Shown one piece after another: positions 7,017 through 10,279 of a stretch of DNA of 10,279 bases. The DNA is from Deltaproteobacteria bacterium (lineage in GTDB: Bacteria; Desulfobacterota; Binatia; Binatales; Binataceae): assembly GCA_021799555.1 (NCBI GenBank), contig JAJZAG010000117.1:1-10279 (forward strand). The letters are read 5' to 3'. The notes under the pieces are model-generated. The model saw only the letters and a list, made by a program, of their open reading frames with translations. It was not told the origin of the DNA and searched no databases. The position numbers were made by a program, and so were the translations under genes. The stretch's first letter is position 1, and each line of letters begins with the position of its first letter.

Positions 7017-9611
7017 CTATGCGTCGCGCGGGCGAGCGAGTGCTTCGAGTTTCTCGAGCCGTTCCTTGAGCTTTGTGTTCTGCTCGCGCAGCTTGTCCAG
7101 GTCGTCGCGTAGGCGGTTGCCTTCTTCGATATGGCTTTTGCCTTCGCTCAGGATCGCGACCGCCTCGTTCGCGCGACGCTGGATACGACCGTCGAGGTCG
7201 CGCTCGGCGAGCCTGCGCATCGGAGCGATTCCGCGCGGATCGCCGATCTCCTCGAAGGCGGCGGGCAGGCGCATCCGGACCATGAATTCGCGGTCGTCCG
7301 CGAGCGGCGTGAGAAGGTCGATGATCTCGTCGCGCGTGGCTTCCTTGTGATGAGCGATGTGAGCGAGCAGGCCGATTGCGGCGACGCGCGCGCGCGGCGG
7401 GCGGCCGTAGTCGCACCATTCGCGGCCGATCGCGATCGCGCGCTCGTTGCGTGTCTCGGCGATACCGCCGAGCGCGTGCGCGCGAATCACTTCGAGGTAG
7501 GACGGACGCTCGAGCGCTTTTTCGAGCTGCGCGATAGCGCGCGCATCGCGGGTCTTGCCCAGCGCGAGGGCGGCTTCGGCCTCGACGAAGTAGCTCGGAT
7601 CGCCGTGATCGAGAACTGCCGCGAGCGCGTCGGCTGCGCGCGGATTGCCGCGAAATTCGCCGAGTGCGCGCATCACGGAGCGCCGCGCCTTCGGATGCGG
7701 GAGCTGCACGCCTTCGAGCAGCGCCTCGAGCGCGGTTTCGCTTCTGATCTCGCCGAGCGCGGCGGCGGCGTCCGCCTGCACGCCCCAGAAGCTATCGCCC
7801 GCTATCGCGGCGCGCAGCGCGGCGACGGCCTGCGGACTGCCCTCCTTGCCGAGTTCGTGCGCGGCGGCTGAGCGTCCTATAGCCTCGGGCGCGTACTTGA
7901 GTTCGAGCTCGAGCGCCTCGCGGCTGCGCTTGTGCTTTAGCGTCTTTACGAGGTCGTGCTCGGGATCGAAGCGGACGGCCTTGGGAGCTACGTCGCGCGC
8001 AAAGACGAAAACGTGCTCGCGGTCGCGAATCTCGACGCGATGGCGAGTTTCATGGCCGTCCGTGTCCATCAGGGCAATCGTAGCGCCGAGGCGGAAGAGT
8101 CCAATCGTCTCGGAGGTCTTGTGGATCTGCTTGACTGTGACGCTGACGAGCTTGCGCTGATCGTCAAAGGCGCTCGAAACCTCGAGTTCGGGATGGCCTT
8201 CTTTGTAAACCCACTGGTCGAAGAAGAAATCCAGGTTGCGCCCGGTCGCGTCCTCGAACGCGCGTTGCAAATCCTGAGTGATCACGTTGCGCCCGCGATG
8301 GCGCGTACAGTAAAGATTCAGCGACTTGAAGAACATCGCGTCGCCCGTTTCACGGCGCAGCATGTGCAGGACCAGCGAGCCCTTTTCGTACAGATGGCGA
8401 TCGAAGAGCTCGATCGGCGCGCGATAGCGGTTGTACACTATCGGACGGCGGTAGTGGTGCCCATCTTCTTCGAGGTAACCCGCGCGATCCTGTCGCAGGT
8501 TCCACGCGAATTCATCGGGGCCTAAATATTCCTCGCACCACAGCGCCTCGAAGTAGGTCGCGAAGCCCTCGTTCAACCACGCGTGTGACCAATCGCGGCA
8601 GGTCAGCAGATCGCCCCACCATTGATGCGCCAGCTCGTGCGCAACCAGCGGATCGCTTTTGTAATCGAGATGCGCGCGCGCGTCGTGCAACGTGTCGGCG
8701 GTCTGGGTCGTCGCCGAGGTATTCTCCATCCCGCCGAAAATGAAATCGCTGACGGCGACCTGCGCGTACTTTGCGTATGGGTAGGGGACGCCGATTTTGC
8801 GCTCGAAGAATTCGATCATCTTCGGGGTGTTGCCGAACGCGCGGCGCGCGTCGTCCTCGCGTCCGGGCTGCACGTAGTAGAGAACCGGAGTGCCGCCGGC
8901 GCGATCTTCGAGCATGGTGAACTCTCCGGCCGCGAGTGTGATCAAATATGCCGAATGCGGGACGTCGTGGTGAAAATGGAAGCTTCGCGTATGCGCCGCG
9001 TGGTCGTGTTCGACCGATATTTGGGCGCCGTTGGAGATCACCGTGAACTTCTCGGGCACGGTCGCGATAACCTCGCTGGTGGCGCGGTTGTTCGGGTAGT
9101 CGTAGCACGGAAACCAGTAGCGCGAATCTTCGTCCTCGCCTTGGGTCCAAGCCTGCACGGGTTTGCTAGAGTACGCGTCGTCAGGGCCGACGAAATACAA
9201 TCCTCGCCGCGGGGACGCCGAGTAATCAATCTCGAGCTCGATTTCGGTGCCCGCTGCGAGAGCGATCGCAAACGTGACGCGCAGCTTGTGGTCCGCGCTC
9301 TCGAACGCGATCGGTTCTCCGGCGGCGCGCACCGCGGCGATTTCGAGTTCGGCGGCGTCGAACTCGAGCGTGGCAAGTCCGTCGGCGATTGCGGCGACGC
9401 GGTGAGTAGCGGTGCCGGTGATTTGCTTGCGCTCGAAGTCGAGCGCGATTTCGAGCTTGATGTGCCTGATTTCGGCGCTGCGATCGCGCGGCCATTTAGA
9501 CTCGACGTGCGCGGGCTGAAACGGGCGTCGTCCGCGTGCGAAGTGGCCGGTGAAGGCGCGGCGGTCGCCCAGTTCGAGCGCCACCTGATCGAGAAAACGC
9601 GGTTTGTGCAT
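7017..9611 (-). CDS. M1 family zinc aminopeptidase with HEAT repeats and C-terminal coiled coil
   Basis: An 864-aa metallo-aminopeptidase that trims N-terminal residues from peptides. Residues about 45-240 are the N-terminal beta-sandwich domain of M1 enzymes, containing Y-W-F-P-C-Y-D-Y-P. The exopeptidase motif is G-G-M-E-N (293-297), a common variant of GAMEN. Zinc site: H-E-L-A-H (325-329), with the third ligand Glu348 in W-L-N-E-G-F-A. Tyr408 in H-L-Y-E-K-G matches the catalytic Tyr. Residues about 590-824 hold roughly seven HEAT-like helical repeats (A-A-A-A-L-G-E-I, R-A-L-G-E-F, A-L-A-L-G-K-T and similar) in place of the usual C-terminal helical domain. Residues about 825-860 form a Leu-heptad coiled coil, suggesting self-association or partner binding. 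No signal peptide is seen, so it is probably cytosolic. ATG 9611 has AGGA 8 bases upstream; an upstream TTG at 9659 is less likely. It stops with TAG. Confidence 0.93.
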   Translation of the reverse strand: MHKPRFLDQVALELGDRRAFTGHFARGRRPFQPAHVESKWPRDRSAEIRHIKLEIALDFERKQITGTATHRVAAIADGLATLEFDAAELEIAAVRAAGEPIAFESADHKLRVTFAIALAAGTEIELEIDYSASPRRGLYFVGPDDAYSSKPVQAWTQGEDEDSRYWFPCYDYPNNRATSEVIATVPEKFTVISNGAQISVEHDHAAHTRSFHFHHDVPHSAYLITLAAGEFTMLEDRAGGTPVLYYVQPGREDDARRAFGNTPKMIEFFERKIGVPYPYAKYAQVAVSDFIFGGMENTSATTQTADTLHDARAHLDYKSDPLVAHELAHQWWGDLLTCRDWSHAWLNEGFATYFEALWCEEYLGPDEFAWNLRQDRAGYLEEDGHHYRRPIVYNRYRAPIELFDRHLYEKGSLVLHMLRRETGDAMFFKSLNLYCTRHRGRNVITQDLQRAFEDATGRNLDFFFDQWVYKEGHPELEVSSAFDDQRKLVSVTVKQIHKTSETIGLFRLGATIALMDTDGHETRHRVEIRDREHVFVFARDVAPKAVRFDPEHDLVKTLKHKRSREALELELKYAPEAIGRSAAAHELGKEGSPQAVAALRAAIAGDSFWGVQADAAAALGEIRSETALEALLEGVQLPHPKARRSVMRALGEFRGNPRAADALAAVLDHGDPSYFVEAEAALALGKTRDARAIAQLEKALERPSYLEVIRAHALGGIAETRNERAIAIGREWCDYGRPPRARVAAIGLLAHIAHHKEATRDEIIDLLTPLADDREFMVRMRLPAAFEEIGDPRGIAPMRRLAERDLDGRIQRRANEAVAILSEGKSHIEEGNRLRDDLDKLREQNTKLKERLEKLEALARPRDA

Positions 9612-9666
9612 GAGCGCGATCCTAGGCAGCGCGTGGCGCGCGCGCAAACGCGCAGGCAACAGAATC

Positions 9667-9785
9667 CACAGATTACACAGATTTCACGGATTCAGACTAC
9701 CCGCGTCCGGCGCACGCCGGACGCGAGCCGGACTTTCGGTTTGAAATCTTTAAATCAGTGCCATCTGTGAAATCTGTGAATTGTG
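9667..9785. repeat. Structured inverted-repeat element with 9-bp-period arms
   Basis: The left arm has three tandem 9-mers: CACAGATTA (9667-9675), CACAGATTT (9676-9684) and CACGGATTC (9685-9693). The right arm holds inverted copies: CCATCTGTG (9761-9769), AAATCTGTG (9770-9778) and a degenerate AATTGTG. Bases 9676-9691 pair with 9763-9778 with one mismatch, which is a G-U wobble in RNA. Between the arms is a perfect inverted repeat, CGCGTCCGGCG (9702-9712) and CGCCGGACGCG (9715-9725), separated by CA. It fills most of the spacer between the alpha-glucosidase stop (9788) and the aminopeptidase start. Its composition differs from the flanking genes. It looks like a dispersed REP- or MITE-like intergenic element and could also act as a transcript-end hairpin for the glucosidase gene. 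Confidence 0.7.
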
Positions 9786-9787
9786 CT

Positions 9788-10279
9788 TTATTCTGGCGCC
9801 AGCACGATCGCTTCGAGCGGCGTCATACGCAGCGGGCCCGCGAGTGCGCCTTGCGCGCGGGCAGGGTCGCTGCTCAGGAGAATCGCGCCGCGCGGAATTT
9901 CGATCTCGCGCGGCGCGTTCGAGAAATTCAGCGCGATGATCGCGCGGCTGGTACCCAGTTCGCGCGCGAAAACGAAACACTCGTCTGGCGCATCAAGGAT
10001 TTTGAGCTCGCCGCTATGCAGCGCGGGCGTATCGCGCCGAACCCGAATCATCCGGCGATAAAATGAGAGCATCGATTCTGGATCTTCCATTTGCCGCACG
10101 GCATTGATCGCCGCGTAATCGCCGCATCGAAGCCACGGCTCACCGCTCGTGAATCCGCCATGCATCGCCGCCGACCATTGCATCGGCGTGCGGCATCCGT
10201 CGCGTCCGACCGGATCGCGCCACGCGTTCTTGGGAATCTCGACATTAGGCATTCCGAGTTCTTCGCCGTAATAAAGAAA
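9788..10279 (-). CDS. GH13 alpha-glucosidase, C-terminal part (runs off the window)
   Basis: Only the last 163 residues are in the window; the 5' end lies beyond base 10279. The frame is open to the edge and begins F-L-Y-Y-G-E-E-L-G-M, the loop near beta-strand 8 of GH13 barrels. G-R-D-G-C-R-T-P-M-Q-W then appears, the hallmark of oligo-1,6-glucosidase / alpha-glucosidase / trehalose-type members that split terminal alpha-glucosyl units from short glucans. The stretch P-E-S-M-L-S-F-Y-R-R-M-I-R-V-R-R is the helix leading to the C-terminal beta-sandwich, which occupies about the last 80 residues (L-N-F-S-N near the middle). The catalytic Asp/Glu residues lie in the missing part, so specificity (maltose, isomaltose, trehalose or sucrose) cannot be decided. 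An ATG at 10252 inside the gene is not the start. The gene stops with TAA just before the repeat element. Confidence 0.92.
   Translation of the reverse strand, partial: FLYYGEELGMPNVEIPKNAWRDPVGRDGCRTPMQWSAAMHGGFTSGEPWLRCGDYAAINAVRQMEDPESMLSFYRRMIRVRRDTPALHSGELKILDAPDECFVFARELGTSRAIIALNFSNAPREIEIPRGAILLSSDPARAQGALAGPLRMTPLEAIVLAPE

Noticed and set aside
6469..7350. Plus-strand open frame of 293 codons across the deacetylase and aminopeptidase 3' end
   Set aside because: The opposite strand carries clear deacetylase and HEAT-repeat homology through the same bases; the plus-strand translation shows no domain.
8622..9770. Long plus-strand open frame of 382 codons opposite the aminopeptidase
   Set aside because: It is antisense to a well-supported M1 gene, lacks recognisable domains, and arises from the high-GC codon bias of the opposite strand. 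The same holds for the frames at 7131-7871 and 7956-8525.

Overview
The window is GC-rich bacterial chromosome with ordinary gene density and housekeeping or accessory metabolic genes. I see no phage, plasmid, transposase, CRISPR or RNA-gene signature. A Gram-negative (diderm) host is indicated by an outer-membrane beta-barrel protein with a signal peptide and a Pro/Ala-rich linker. Class I glutamine synthetase of the adenylylatable type, a DUF1646 membrane protein and an M1 aminopeptidase carrying HEAT repeats fit a soil or environmental deep-branching lineage such as the Desulfobacterota/Binatota or Acidobacteriota neighbourhood. That placement is inferred from gene content and is low confidence.

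Layout: a small membrane-anchored FxLyD-like protein lies at the left on the minus strand (63-416). A divergent spacer of 389 bp follows, then four plus-strand genes: a BBP2-like porin (806-2110), a DUF1646 permease (2277-3299), glnA (3614-5041) and a proline iminopeptidase-type alpha/beta hydrolase (5152-6123). These four look like mostly separate transcription units. A hairpin follows the porin, a 313-bp leader precedes glnA, and a strong intrinsic terminator follows glnA. The right half is all on the minus strand and convergent with the hydrolase. Read in the direction of transcription it holds the 3' end of a GH13 alpha-glucosidase (9788 to the window edge), a spacer occupied by a structured inverted repeat (9667-9785), an M1 zinc aminopeptidase with HEAT repeats and a C-terminal coiled coil (7017-9611), and a PgdA/PuuE-type polysaccharide deacetylase (6145-6990) only 26 nt downstream.

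The deacetylase is the most notable item. Its reading frame is otherwise complete and keeps every family motif, but it is broken by one in-frame TAG at codon 57, where the Helicobacter PgdA family has Trp (TGG). Annotated naively it would appear as a truncated 152-aa C-terminal fragment. Three neighbouring genes end in TAG, so TAG works as a stop in this genome. A recent nonsense mutation or a sequence error is therefore the simplest reading.

The second notable item is the 9667-9785 element: 9-bp-period arms (CACAGATTW units) in inverted orientation around a near-perfect GC-rich hairpin. It resembles a dispersed intergenic repeat. I do not see a convincing new multi-gene system here; the genes look like nitrogen assimilation, transport, peptide turnover and glycan metabolism placed side by side.
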